A stretch of DNA of 64,000 bases from positions 507,888-571,887 of the forward strand of contig NZ_FOMT01000006.1 of assembly GCF_900112695.1 (NCBI RefSeq). The letters run 5' to 3'. Numbering within the stretch: the first letter of the stretch is position 1; every line of letters starts with the position of its first letter. This stretch comes from Paenibacillus catalpae (GTDB lineage: Bacteria > Bacillota > Bacilli > Paenibacillales > Paenibacillaceae). This document shows, in pieces, positions 35,813 to 45,060 of the stretch. Below the pieces are notes generated by a model that made no database searches, was not told where the DNA came from, and saw only the letters and a program-made list of their open reading frames with translations. The position numbers and the translations under genes are program-made.

Positions 35813-38800
35813 ATGTTAGTACGAAGCCGATTAAGTGTAATGATAGCCGTCTTGCTACTGCTTCAATTGTTACTGCCGGGATGGGCAGGGGATACGAATG
35901 CGGTTCATGCTGCATCAAGCGGACCTTTGGTGGCAGGCATGAGTCCAGCGGATAATGCAACAGGAATTACACCTACAAGCGATCTAACGCTGACGTTTGA
36001 TGAAGCTGTTACAAAGGGCTCAGATTCAGCGGTTTTGACCATCTATAACTACAACACCAGTGATATTGTCGAAAGCATCCCTCTGTCCTCTTACAAAATC
36101 AGACTTGATGCGACAGGCCGGGTCGCGACAATTAATCCGGATGCTGTACTGAACGTAAATACGGATTATTATGTTTTGATTGATTACGGCGCTTTTGCCA
36201 ACGTGTCCAATGGTGCTTATTATGCGGGAATATCCAGTGCAACAACCTGGAATTTCAGAACGGCTGCGGTTGTGGATACAACGGGGCCTTCGATTACTCT
36301 GAAATCTCCGGATTCGAGCGCTACACAAGTATCTGTAAACAGCAAAGTTATTATCCAATTTAATGAACCCGTGTATGCGTCAAGCGGCTATGTGACTCTT
36401 AGCAGTGTTACGGATACGAAAAATATTCCCGTAACCTCAAGCATGGTGCAGGGCAGCGGTACAACTACCATTACGATCACGCCAAATGCGCCGCTGGATT
36501 CGGATGTGGATTATACGGTTACGATTCCAAGAACCGCGTTTCAAGATGGCGCCGGTAACGCGATAGAAGCCGGAGGAGCATCCTATGTGAGCTGGAGCTT
36601 CCACACTGACCTTGCTCCACTTAATATGGTGTCGATCACGCCGGCAGACAATGCGACTTCCGTATCCGTGTTGACGGATAAGTTAACGATCACCTTTGAT
36701 CATAACGTTGCGGCGGGAACCGAGAAATATGTGGAGATCAAAGATGTGAAGAGCAACACGACTTTTGCAAGAATTAGAACAAGCTCTTCGCAAGTTGCGA
36801 TTAATGGGGCAACGGCGATAATCACCTTGCCATCCTACCCAAAATTTAATGCCAACTCGTCTTACTATGTATTGGTCGATGCAGGGGCATTTATAGAGAC
36901 GGATTCCGGTTCGAATCATCCTTTCCCGGGGATCTCGAATGCCTCGGCATGGAACTTTACAACCGGGTACGGCAATGATACAACAAGGCCTTCACTTAAG
37001 AGTCTTTCGCCAGTGGCTGGCGGCATTCTAACGGCAACAACAGGTAATCTCGTATTAACGTTTACAGAGCCTGTATTCCAGGACAGCGGCACGATCGAGA
37101 TTCGAACAGTAACAGGAGGCAGCTTGTTCCGCTCTATACCGGTTACGTCAGGGCGCGTATCTGGCGGCGGGACAGACACCATCACGATCGATGCAACGAG
37201 CGCATACGGCGGCGAGGCTGCAAAAGCCTTTGTCAACAATACGGCGTATTACGTAACCGTTGGGAGCCGTGCTTTTAAAGACGGAGTAGGATTGTATTTT
37301 GACGGATTAACAAGCTCGTCCAGTTGGCGATATACGGTTACTCAAGATAACGTGAAGCCGACTTTGGCTGCAACTTCGCCGGCTAACAACTCGATCTCAG
37401 CTGATCCGAATGCGAATTTATCTGCAACATTCAGTGAAGCTGTACAGCCGGGCAACGGTCAAATTAAGCTTCAATGTGTCAGCAACACGAGCAGTCTTTG
37501 TATTACACAGCAGGTTGGAACATCGGTAAATGTAGATCCGCTGAATAACAAGAGGCTGATTATTTCGCCTAATCAAGCTCTTCAGGCGGGTGCAGTATAT
37601 TATGTCGTTATTGATCCGGATGCCGTGACAGATCTGGCAGGCAATGCGTTTAACGGCATTCAGAATGAATATCAATGGACATTCAAGACCATTGGCGGCG
37701 ACACAACAGCGCCAGCGATATCCAAGCTTGAAGCCAAGGGATCAAACATAGTGATGACTTATAATGAAGATCTAATGGAGAACTCGATTCCGACAGCAGG
37801 CAGCTTCTATATAACCGTTGACGGGGCATACCGGTCCGTAACCGGAGTATCCGTATCTGGACCAAAGGTTACGTTAACGGTGTCCAGCACAATTGTTGAT
37901 GGGCAGCAGGTAAAGCTGTCTTATACCAAACCATCCGTTGCTACGCTGGGCATTCGTGATCTTTCAGGCAATCAGGCGTTGAGTCTTGCTTCACAGACGG
38001 TGACAACCGCAGTGGATGCAACAAAGCCTCAGTTGACCGGCGGTACGGCAGCAGGCGGTATCGTGACCCTGGTCTTCTCGGAAAATCTGGCTTCGGTCAG
38101 CAGCTATGCGTATTCGCAGTTCAGTGTCTATGTTGGAGGCAATTATTACACGCCAACTTCCGTGTACAGCACGGGGAACAAAGTTATTCTGGCTGTTAAT
38201 GCGTCGATAGACTCCAGCTCGAGCGTTCGAGTATCTTACAGTGCCGGTTCCTATCCGCTGCAGGATGCGGCAGGTAACAAAGTGAACAACTTTAGCAGTT
38301 ATGCACTGACAGGTACGGGAGATACGTCTGTCCCGGCTTTACAGTCGATTGAAGCGTCGGGTTCTTCCATCCTTATTAATTACAATAAAACGCTGGATTC
38401 CTCCAGAAGGCCGTCAACAAGCCAGTACTCGGTTATCGTCAACAATTCGCAGTACAGTGTGACGCAGGTGTCCGTATCTGGTTCTCAGGTACTTCTTACA
38501 GTTAGCCCTGACATCCAATCAGGCTCTACTGTAAGGGTATCCTACTCGAAGCTATATACGAATGTAGCCGATGTATCCGGCAATGAAGCTTCGGTATTCA
38601 GCAACGTAACGGCATCTGTAGGAAACGGTTCATCTGCGGATAACGGGTTGTACGGAGCGGTTGCGAAAGGAACCAAGTTGACCTTGTCCTTCTGGAAAAC
38701 GCTCAGTTCATCTTATGTGCCTTCATCAGCTTACTTCGCTGTGAAGGTAAATAACGGATCGGATCCTGCAACCAATGTAACGGTTAGCGGCAATACGGTT

Positions 38801-40243
38801 GTCTTGACCCTTGCCAAAGCACCTGGCGTTGGCGATTCGATTACGGTTACTTATTATGCGACTTCTACGAATAGCTTGCGTACGTCTGACGGGACGATTA
38901 TTAACAGCTTTACGAATGTGACCGTTGCTAATCAGACGACGCTTATTGATTCCCTGCCAGGCGGGTATGAAGAAGCCGATGGCGGCGGTATCGGATTGAC
39001 AACATCGATGGCGACTCAGACATCGGATATTTCTCCTGCTGGTTATTCCACAACCCGGTATACGATCCAGTCCGATAAGCTGTCGACGGCTTACACTGCG
39101 GCCAAAGGAGCGGGAATCAGCAACGCACGCGTTGTCTTTGAAGTTCCAAGCTCAGAGAGAGCTGCTGTAGTAGCTGTTCCATTGACTGTTTTAGAAAGTG
39201 CATACCGGTCTAGTACCGGAGCGTCCTTTGTTGTGCAGTATGGAACAAGTTCGTATGAGATTCCGTTAAGTGCTCTTGCCTTCAAGAGTATGGCCTCTCT
39301 CATTGGATCGAGTTATACAACCGGTAATCTTTTGATCAAGATTGAAAAAGGCAGCAGCTCCAAAGCCAGCGGTTTGACTTCGGCAATCAGCAAAGCAGGG
39401 GCATCCCTTCTGTCGACGCCGATTACGTTCGAGACATCCGTTGTGAATGGTACTACGGAGAAGACGCTATCGGAATTCGGCGGCTATGTAAAAAGGAGCT
39501 TTGAGCCGTTAATGTCTGCAAATGCAAGCAACAGTGCGGTAGTATGGCTGGATCCGCAAACCGGTAAGCTGTCGTATGTACCGACTACGTTCTCTACAGA
39601 AAGCGGCACGAACATAGTCTCCTTCAAACGGAAGGGCAACAGTGCATACGCACTGGTCAGCGGAGCATCGAAGTTTAATGATATCGGCTCGCATTGGGCT
39701 GGTTCTACGATTAAAATGATGGCAAACAAGTTTATTATCGAAGGTCGTTCGGGATCAACAACGAAGTTTGATCCGCAAAGCTCGATCACTCGGGCAGAGT
39801 TCGCAGCTTATATCGTTCGTGGTCTTGGGCTGTCAGGCAGCCGGAGCGAGGCTTCGAAGTATAAGGATGTAACTTCAGGTACAGTAACGGCCGCTTATAT
39901 CGGCGCTGCTTCCAAGGCAGGCATCGTAACAGGCAATACAGACGGCACGTTTAAGCCGAATAGTCCGATTACGCGCCAGGAGATGGCGGTTATGATGTCG
40001 CGTGCGGCGAAGGCTGCCGCAGTGACGATTTCACTTCCGCAGTCTGAAACGACATACTTGTCGAAATTCAGCGACCGGAAGAAGGTAGCTTCCTGGGCAA
40101 AGAGCGATTTGGCCAAAGCCGTCTACATCGGCGTAATCACCGGCCAAACCGAAACCACCTTCGGCCCAACGAAAAACGCCACCCGCGCCGAAGCGATCGT
40201 TATGATCAAACGTTTGCTCGAATACGTCGATCTCTTAAACTAA
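35813..40243 (+). CDS. Multi-Ig-domain surface protein with C-terminal SLH domains
   Basis: 1476 aa from the ATG at 35813; a TTG at 35804 is nearer the GGGGAG but gives an unusual signal start. Signal peptide MLVRSRLSVMIAVLLLLQ… cut near VHAA. Five SbsA-type Ig-like (Big_5) repeats of about 105-120 residues follow (each near 'SPADNATxV…LTFDEAV…W.F.T'). Then come four SwmB-like repeats (each near 'EAKGSNIVMTYNEDL…VSVSGxxVxLTV…VSYS'), a linker domain, and three SLH units in the last about 190 residues (ITRAE, ITRQE, ATRAE). A cell-surface stalk or adhesin held by pyruvylated wall polymer is the best reading. Confidence 0.9.
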   Translation: MLVRSRLSVMIAVLLLLQLLLPGWAGDTNAVHAASSGPLVAGMSPADNATGITPTSDLTLTFDEAVTKGSDSAVLTIYNYNTSDIVESIPLSSYKIRLDATGRVATINPDAVLNVNTDYYVLIDYGAFANVSNGAYYAGISSATTWNFRTAAVVDTTGPSITLKSPDSSATQVSVNSKVIIQFNEPVYASSGYVTLSSVTDTKNIPVTSSMVQGSGTTTITITPNAPLDSDVDYTVTIPRTAFQDGAGNAIEAGGASYVSWSFHTDLAPLNMVSITPADNATSVSVLTDKLTITFDHNVAAGTEKYVEIKDVKSNTTFARIRTSSSQVAINGATAIITLPSYPKFNANSSYYVLVDAGAFIETDSGSNHPFPGISNASAWNFTTGYGNDTTRPSLKSLSPVAGGILTATTGNLVLTFTEPVFQDSGTIEIRTVTGGSLFRSIPVTSGRVSGGGTDTITIDATSAYGGEAAKAFVNNTAYYVTVGSRAFKDGVGLYFDGLTSSSSWRYTVTQDNVKPTLAATSPANNSISADPNANLSATFSEAVQPGNGQIKLQCVSNTSSLCITQQVGTSVNVDPLNNKRLIISPNQALQAGAVYYVVIDPDAVTDLAGNAFNGIQNEYQWTFKTIGGDTTAPAISKLEAKGSNIVMTYNEDLMENSIPTAGSFYITVDGAYRSVTGVSVSGPKVTLTVSSTIVDGQQVKLSYTKPSVATLGIRDLSGNQALSLASQTVTTAVDATKPQLTGGTAAGGIVTLVFSENLASVSSYAYSQFSVYVGGNYYTPTSVYSTGNKVILAVNASIDSSSSVRVSYSAGSYPLQDAAGNKVNNFSSYALTGTGDTSVPALQSIEASGSSILINYNKTLDSSRRPSTSQYSVIVNNSQYSVTQVSVSGSQVLLTVSPDIQSGSTVRVSYSKLYTNVADVSGNEASVFSNVTASVGNGSSADNGLYGAVAKGTKLTLSFWKTLSSSYVPSSAYFAVKVNNGSDPATNVTVSGNTVVLTLAKAPGVGDSITVTYYATSTNSLRTSDGTIINSFTNVTVANQTTLIDSLPGGYEEADGGGIGLTTSMATQTSDISPAGYSTTRYTIQSDKLSTAYTAAKGAGISNARVVFEVPSSERAAVVAVPLTVLESAYRSSTGASFVVQYGTSSYEIPLSALAFKSMASLIGSSYTTGNLLIKIEKGSSSKASGLTSAISKAGASLLSTPITFETSVVNGTTEKTLSEFGGYVKRSFEPLMSANASNSAVVWLDPQTGKLSYVPTTFSTESGTNIVSFKRKGNSAYALVSGASKFNDIGSHWAGSTIKMMANKFIIEGRSGSTTKFDPQSSITRAEFAAYIVRGLGLSGSRSEASKYKDVTSGTVTAAYIGAASKAGIVTGNTDGTFKPNSPITRQEMAVMMSRAAKAAAVTISLPQSETTYLSKFSDRKKVASWAKSDLAKAVYIGVITGQTETTFGPTKNATRAEAIVMIKRLLEYVDLLN

Positions 40244-40255
40244 CTTACTCTATCG

Positions 40256-40297
40256 AAAGCCCCGTCAAAGCGATATGTTCGCCATGACGGGGCTTTT
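40256..40297 (+). terminator. Rho-independent terminator after the Ig/SLH gene
   Basis: AAAGCCCCGTCA and TGACGGGGCTTT with a 16-nt loop, followed by TTTT. Confidence 0.9.
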
Positions 40298-40336
40298 TAC
40301 TGTCCAGTGAGCATAGGAAGGATGATGGCACGGGAG

Positions 40337-40609
40337 TTAAGGTCCCTGAGGGACCTTAAGAGCGGAGAAAGAGCAGCTGGTTAGGCAGTTAAGGTCCCTA
40401 AAGGACCTTAAGGTTGATGGAATGGTAGTGTAGGCGGTCGAAATGGACGGTGGCGTGGGAGTTAAGGTCCCTGAGGGACCTTCAGAGCGGAGAAAGAGCA
40501 GCTGGTTAGGTAGTTAAGGTCCCTGAAGGACCTTAAGGTTGACGGAATGGTAGTGTAGGCGGTCGAAATGGACCGTGGTATGGTATTTAAGGTCCCAGAA
40601 GGACCTTAA
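40337..40609. repeat. Palindromic repeat array, locus 2 (125-bp tandem unit)
   Basis: Five 23-bp palindromes (arms TTAAGGTCC and GGACCTTAA) at 40337, 40389, 40462, 40514 and 40587. Spacers alternate 29 nt and 50 nt, so the unit is exactly 125 bp and is present twice plus a fifth palindrome. The two 29-nt spacers differ at one base and the two 50-nt spacers at two. The 23/29/23/50 layout is the same as at the window start. Confidence 0.95.
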
Positions 40610-40626
40610 AGTTGCTGGATTGAGTA

Positions 40627-40660
40627 GGTCATCAGTGGGCGTCAGGCCCACGCGATGACC
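40627..40660. repeat. Hairpin element
   Basis: GGTCATC-GTGGGC and GCCCAC-GATGACC pair around a 5-nt loop with a small bulge. No T-run follows. It lies between the palindrome array and the larger foldback element. Confidence 0.7.
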
Positions 40661-40725
40661 AACATCCTTCTGCCCGCCCCCACAAGTGCTGGCGGATGGG
40701 GGCGGGGACTGGTTGAAGGGGCGGA

Positions 40726-40842
40726 GAGAAAAGATCATTCTGGAGAAATGGAATGCTCGCCTTTGCAGGCGAATTCTAACGATAGCATCGTTAAATTCAA
40801 GGAATTCGTCTGCAACAGCGATCGGAAGAATGATCTTTTCTC
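40726..40842. repeat. Nested 117-bp foldback (MITE-like) element
   Basis: Three nested inverted repeats: perfect 16-bp ends (40726-40741 with 40827-40842), a 14-bp inner pair with one G-T wobble (40763-40776 with 40802-40815) and a 6-bp core (AACGAT/ATCGTT around AGC). Short frames on both strands are by-products of the palindrome. It may be a small non-autonomous mobile element or encode a stable RNA hairpin. Confidence 0.75.
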
Positions 40843-40999
40843 GCAGCCTTGCCCTTCCTTGCCCAGACTTTAGCCCTATCATCCTCCAGTAATTCCCTCT
40901 CAAATTTATTAAGATTTTCTTATACTCGGAACTTTTCCTGCCTTCTAGTAGTCTATAATGAGTAGATTAATAGATTAGATTAGGAGAGTTGCTATAACG

Positions 41000-43717
41000 A
41001 TGAGTAAGTTACATAACAGCAAAGTTCGGCAGACGGGTAGCCTAGGCAAGAAAATCGCGGTTGTCGTAATCGGTGGTACATTGCTAGCACAACCAGTCTC
41101 GTCAGCTATTTCTTTCGATTGGAATCCCCTCCAGGTTGGAACCGCAGCAGCTGCTACGGCACAGCCGTCCCTGAAGCTTCTCCAGCAGTCCTATGTTACG
41201 GCTGGCGCGCAAAGAATGGATTATCTGTGGACAACGACACGCAGCGGAAAAGCTGCTAAAGCGAATATTCATGTCATTGAAGTAGATTTATCGAATCCTT
41301 ATGTAAGCTTGGACGTCATGAGCGGCAAGAACGACACCATCGGCAAGCTGAATACGGTTATGAACATGACAAAAGAAAACGGCGCAGTTGCAGGTATTAA
41401 CGCCGATGTTTTCATCACAACAACGGAAGGCTCGCCAATGGGCGCGCAAGTTACAAGCGGAACGCTGATGACCAGCCCGATGCAAATCAAAGGCATGTAT
41501 GCTTTTGCCGTGACAAAAGACCGTAAGCCAACGATCGACAGCTTTACGTTTGACGGCACGGTGATGTCCGCAGACGGCTCGAGCTTTGTCCTGACAGGCC
41601 TCAACCAGTCTGCGTATATGCCAGAGGGCGGTACATCGAACTACAGCCATGCCAATGCCCTGTTTATCTACAACAGCGCCTGGGGCGGCGCAGAGCGTCC
41701 TAAGAACTCTTCTGCAACGCCTACGGAGGCATTGGTCGTGGGCGGGGTTGTTCAGCAAATCTCGGAAGGCAAACCGCTAACAGGGGCTATTCCTGCAGAC
41801 GGCTATATCCTTCGCGGTCATGGTACCGCGGCTAAATTTATTGTGGAACACCTGCAGGTAGGCCAGGCGGTGACGTCGGATTATTCGCTCGTATCTGCAA
41901 CAACGGGTCAAAAGGTAGATCCTTCGTCCTTTGAGATGCTGGTTGGCGGTCATACGATTCTCGTAAATAACGGCGCGGCAGCATCCTTCTCCCGCGATAT
42001 TACCGGGGTCAGCGGATCGTCATACGTATCCCGCTCGGCTGTAGGGTACTCCAAAGACGGCACCAAGGTCTATCTGATTACAAGCGAGGACTACGGCGAC
42101 AGCACGGGTCTTAACTTGAAAGAATTGCAGCAGGTAATGGTGAAGCTTGGCGTATACAAAGGGATTAACCTGGACGGCGGCGGTTCCACAACAATGATCG
42201 ACAGACCGCTTGGCGAGACAGCGGTACGCCTTGCCCATTCCACGCAATATGAGACGACACAGCGCAGTGTTGCGAACGGCATCGGGGTATTCACAACCGC
42301 TCCACAGGGTAATTTGAAAGGCATTGCGATTAGCGGTTCGAATGTTCTTTTTGTCGGACAAAAGGCCAGCTTCTCGGTAAAAGGCTATGACACGTACTAT
42401 AATCCTTACACCGTAGACGGATCTAATGCTGCCTGGAGCGGCTCTGCCGCTGGCATAGGTACATTTAACGGCAATACGTTTACGGCTGCTAAGCCCGGCT
42501 CAACGAAGATTACAGTCAAATCCGGTTCGGTTACAGCGACTTACCCGGTGGAAGTCATCGGCAAGGATCAGATTGCTGAGCTGAAGCTTGACACGGCGGC
42601 TGGCGCATTGTCGAATGGCGCGACAGTCTCCATTCCGGTGAAAGTCACACTGAAAAACGGCAAAACCTATAAGCTGTCAGGCGATTCGCTGAAATGGGAG
42701 TTTACAGGCTTTACCGCAACGGCGAGCGGCGATACTTTGACGGTTAATTCCGTAAACCAAGGTGCCACAACAGGATACGCGATCGGACGTTACGACGGTT
42801 ATCCGACGATGATTCCGTTCACGCAAGGCGGTTCAGAGAAGACGCTGGAGAACTTTGAAAATGTAAATTATGGCATTAATTCACAGGTGACGCCTGCTGC
42901 TACCACAACGGGAAGCGTCAAGCTGGTGACGGATATACCGGGTCAAACGTCCGGAAAAGCACTGCAAATTTCCTATGACTTTAGTGCCGGTACCGGTACA
43001 AAAGCGGTATATGCCCAGTTCAATGGCACCTCCGGCAAATCGGTTGAAGGCTCGCCGGTATCGATGACTATGGATGTATACGGCGACAAGAGCCTTAACT
43101 GGCTGCGTGCCGAATTTATCGATGCGAATGGTACTGCCCATCTTGTTGATCTGGCGAAGCAGCTGGATTGGACAGGCTGGAAATCGGTAAAAGCCGATCT
43201 GTCCGGCAAAGGAATGGCTTATCCGGTCAAGCTTAAGCGGGTTTATGTAGTAACAACGCCTGACGGCCAGGATGAGCGTGCAGCGACAGGTACTGTAGGC
43301 CTGGATAATATCAAGCTGCAATATGCCGCAACGGCTACAACTCCGACCAAGGGCCATATCGAGATGACAATCGGCAAGAAATCGGCAGTATCCAACGGCA
43401 AAACGATTGCAATGGAGGTTGCTCCTTTTGAGACGGGTGGTACGACTTATGTACCGATTCGTTTCGTAACCGATGCGATGGGCGTTACGCTAAAATGGGA
43501 CAATAAGCTCAATCGCGTTACGGTTCTGAATGGCTCGAAGATGCTTGAAATGGTTATTGGCAAAAAGGAAATAATTATCAATGGCGCGCTCTCTGAGACA
43601 GAAGTTGCTCCTATCATCAAGAACGGAAGAACGTTAATTCCGATCCGGTTATTTTCCGAAAAGCTGGGACTAAAGGTCACCTACGACAGCAAAACGAAAA
43701 AGATTGCCATCGATTAG
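41000..43717 (+). CDS. Secreted phosphodiester glycosidase (NAGPA-type) with copper-amine-oxidase-N-like domains
   Basis: 905 aa. Signal-like start with a hydrophobic stretch at residues 18-38. Residues about 95-440 form a phosphodiester glycosidase (NAGPA/DUF2233) domain: HVIEVDLSNP, AVAGINADVF, and the active-site segment GINLDGGGSTTM. A Big_2-like Ig domain follows (about 440-520, KGIAISGSNVLFVGQKASFSVKGYD), then a carbohydrate-binding-like region, then two units of the stalk domain first seen at the N-terminus of copper amine oxidase (about 790-905, VPIRFVTDAMGVTLKWD and IPIRLFSEKLGLKVTYD). Such enzymes cleave sugar-phosphate diesters, so wall or capsule polymers are plausible substrates. 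TAGGAGAG precedes the ATG. Confidence 0.9.
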   Translation: MSKLHNSKVRQTGSLGKKIAVVVIGGTLLAQPVSSAISFDWNPLQVGTAAAATAQPSLKLLQQSYVTAGAQRMDYLWTTTRSGKAAKANIHVIEVDLSNPYVSLDVMSGKNDTIGKLNTVMNMTKENGAVAGINADVFITTTEGSPMGAQVTSGTLMTSPMQIKGMYAFAVTKDRKPTIDSFTFDGTVMSADGSSFVLTGLNQSAYMPEGGTSNYSHANALFIYNSAWGGAERPKNSSATPTEALVVGGVVQQISEGKPLTGAIPADGYILRGHGTAAKFIVEHLQVGQAVTSDYSLVSATTGQKVDPSSFEMLVGGHTILVNNGAAASFSRDITGVSGSSYVSRSAVGYSKDGTKVYLITSEDYGDSTGLNLKELQQVMVKLGVYKGINLDGGGSTTMIDRPLGETAVRLAHSTQYETTQRSVANGIGVFTTAPQGNLKGIAISGSNVLFVGQKASFSVKGYDTYYNPYTVDGSNAAWSGSAAGIGTFNGNTFTAAKPGSTKITVKSGSVTATYPVEVIGKDQIAELKLDTAAGALSNGATVSIPVKVTLKNGKTYKLSGDSLKWEFTGFTATASGDTLTVNSVNQGATTGYAIGRYDGYPTMIPFTQGGSEKTLENFENVNYGINSQVTPAATTTGSVKLVTDIPGQTSGKALQISYDFSAGTGTKAVYAQFNGTSGKSVEGSPVSMTMDVYGDKSLNWLRAEFIDANGTAHLVDLAKQLDWTGWKSVKADLSGKGMAYPVKLKRVYVVTTPDGQDERAATGTVGLDNIKLQYAATATTPTKGHIEMTIGKKSAVSNGKTIAMEVAPFETGGTTYVPIRFVTDAMGVTLKWDNKLNRVTVLNGSKMLEMVIGKKEIIINGALSETEVAPIIKNGRTLIPIRLFSEKLGLKVTYDSKTKKIAID

Positions 43718-43891
43718 GTGTGGACGAACGGCCGCCAATCTGTGTTATGATAGGGGAGAATAGCCTTCTACAAGGTAAAACGGCTTTGCCGTCCTTTGAT
43801 AGTTAAGAGCGTTTCAATCCGGAGAATTCTAAGCTCTATTATAAGGAGAAATTTTTATATTATTAGAGTTTGAGAAAGGTTGCCGATTGTT

Positions 43892-45052
43892 TTGGACCAG
43901 CACATCGTCGATATTAATAATGTGATTACAAATGCGATCTCCGTTATGGAGGACAGTAAACTACAAATTTACGAAATATGTGAGTCGGCGCGTCAGGAGT
44001 TGGAATCGCTTGGCCAGGAGCTCGAGATTGTGTTGGCAGAAACGCTAACCACAATTGAACGAGTTGACCAGCTCGAGCAGGACTATCGGCGCGCCCGCAT
44101 CCGGTTGACTGAAGTTAGCCGTGACTTTGTTCGATATAAAGAAGAGGACATCAAAACCGCCTATGAGAAGGCAACTCAAATTCAGCTTGATCTGATGGTC
44201 TACCGGGAGAAAGAGGCTTATTTAAAAACTCGCCGGGATGATCTGCAGAAGCGGGTTCGCAATGTTGAGAAGTCGATCGAACGGGCGGAGACGATTGCCT
44301 CGCAAATTAATGTAGTACTCCAATATTTGTCCGGCGACCTTAACCAAGTGTCGCGCATATTGGAGTCGGCGAAGACGAGACAGATGATTGGACTCAAAAT
44401 CATTGTGGCGCAAGAGGAAGAACGGAAACGGATTTCACGCGAAATCCATGACGGACCGGCCCAATCGCTCGCCAATATCGTGCTTCGAACAGAAATTGTA
44501 GAAAGAATGCTTATAAAGAAGGAATTTCAATTGGTACAGGACGAATTATTAGATCTGAAGGGTCAGGTTCGTTCCGGGCTGGAGGAAATACGTAAAATTA
44601 TTTTCAATCTGCGCCCGATGGCCTTGGATGATTTGGGTCTTGTACCTGCACTTCGCAAGTTCGCTCATGACTTCGAGGATAAGACGAAGATCCGGACGAT
44701 CTTCGAGCTTAACGGAAAAGAAGTCAGAATGCCGTCAGCCATGGAAGCTGGGGTATTCCGCCTTGTTCAGGAAGCGTTCACCAATGCACAGAAGCATGCA
44801 AGAGCATCCTTTATTACTCTGGAGGTTGCTTTTACGACAGAGACGGTCACGATTACAATCGTGGATAACGGTATTGGATTCCAGACCGAACAGACGGAAG
44901 TACATGCGCAGAATAACTCCCATTTTGGCTTGATAGGCATGCGCGAGCGTGTAGATCTTCTTGAAGGGAGGATGGAAATCGACTCAAAAATAGGACACGG
45001 GACGAAGATTATAGTCAACATCCCCATTTCAGTAGAGAGTAGAAAGGAGTAA
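43892..45052 (+). CDS. degS: Sensor histidine kinase DegS
   Basis: Cytoplasmic kinase of the DegS-DegU system controlling exoenzymes, motility, biofilm and competence. An N-terminal coiled-coil sensor (about residues 1-160, with RLTEVSRDFVRYKEEDI) is followed by the HisKA_3 box with the phosphorylated His in EEERKRISREIHDGPAQ (residue 186 from this start), RPMALDDLGLVPALR, and the ATPase motifs EAFTNAQKHA and HFGLIGMRERVDLLEG. Start: TTG 43892, 12 nt after GAAAGG; a TTG at 43880 abuts the ribosome-binding site and is less likely. 8 nt separate it from degU. Confidence 0.95.
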   Translation: MDQHIVDINNVITNAISVMEDSKLQIYEICESARQELESLGQELEIVLAETLTTIERVDQLEQDYRRARIRLTEVSRDFVRYKEEDIKTAYEKATQIQLDLMVYREKEAYLKTRRDDLQKRVRNVEKSIERAETIASQINVVLQYLSGDLNQVSRILESAKTRQMIGLKIIVAQEEERKRISREIHDGPAQSLANIVLRTEIVERMLIKKEFQLVQDELLDLKGQVRSGLEEIRKIIFNLRPMALDDLGLVPALRKFAHDFEDKTKIRTIFELNGKEVRMPSAMEAGVFRLVQEAFTNAQKHARASFITLEVAFTTETVTITIVDNGIGFQTEQTEVHAQNNSHFGLIGMRERVDLLEGRMEIDSKIGHGTKIIVNIPISVESRKE

Positions 45053-45060
45053 GATGACGA

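Noticed and set aside
3..40609. CRISPR array reading of the palindrome clusters
   Set aside because: Only 3-5 copies, alternating 29 and 50 bp spacers that are themselves repeated, and no cas genes.
40337..40609. Reading the palindromes as transcription terminators
   Set aside because: No T-runs follow, and a proper terminator already stands at 40256-40297.
40514..40903. Overlapping short frames on both strands in the non-coding block
   Set aside because: They run through palindromes and the foldback element; composition and lack of start signals argue against coding.
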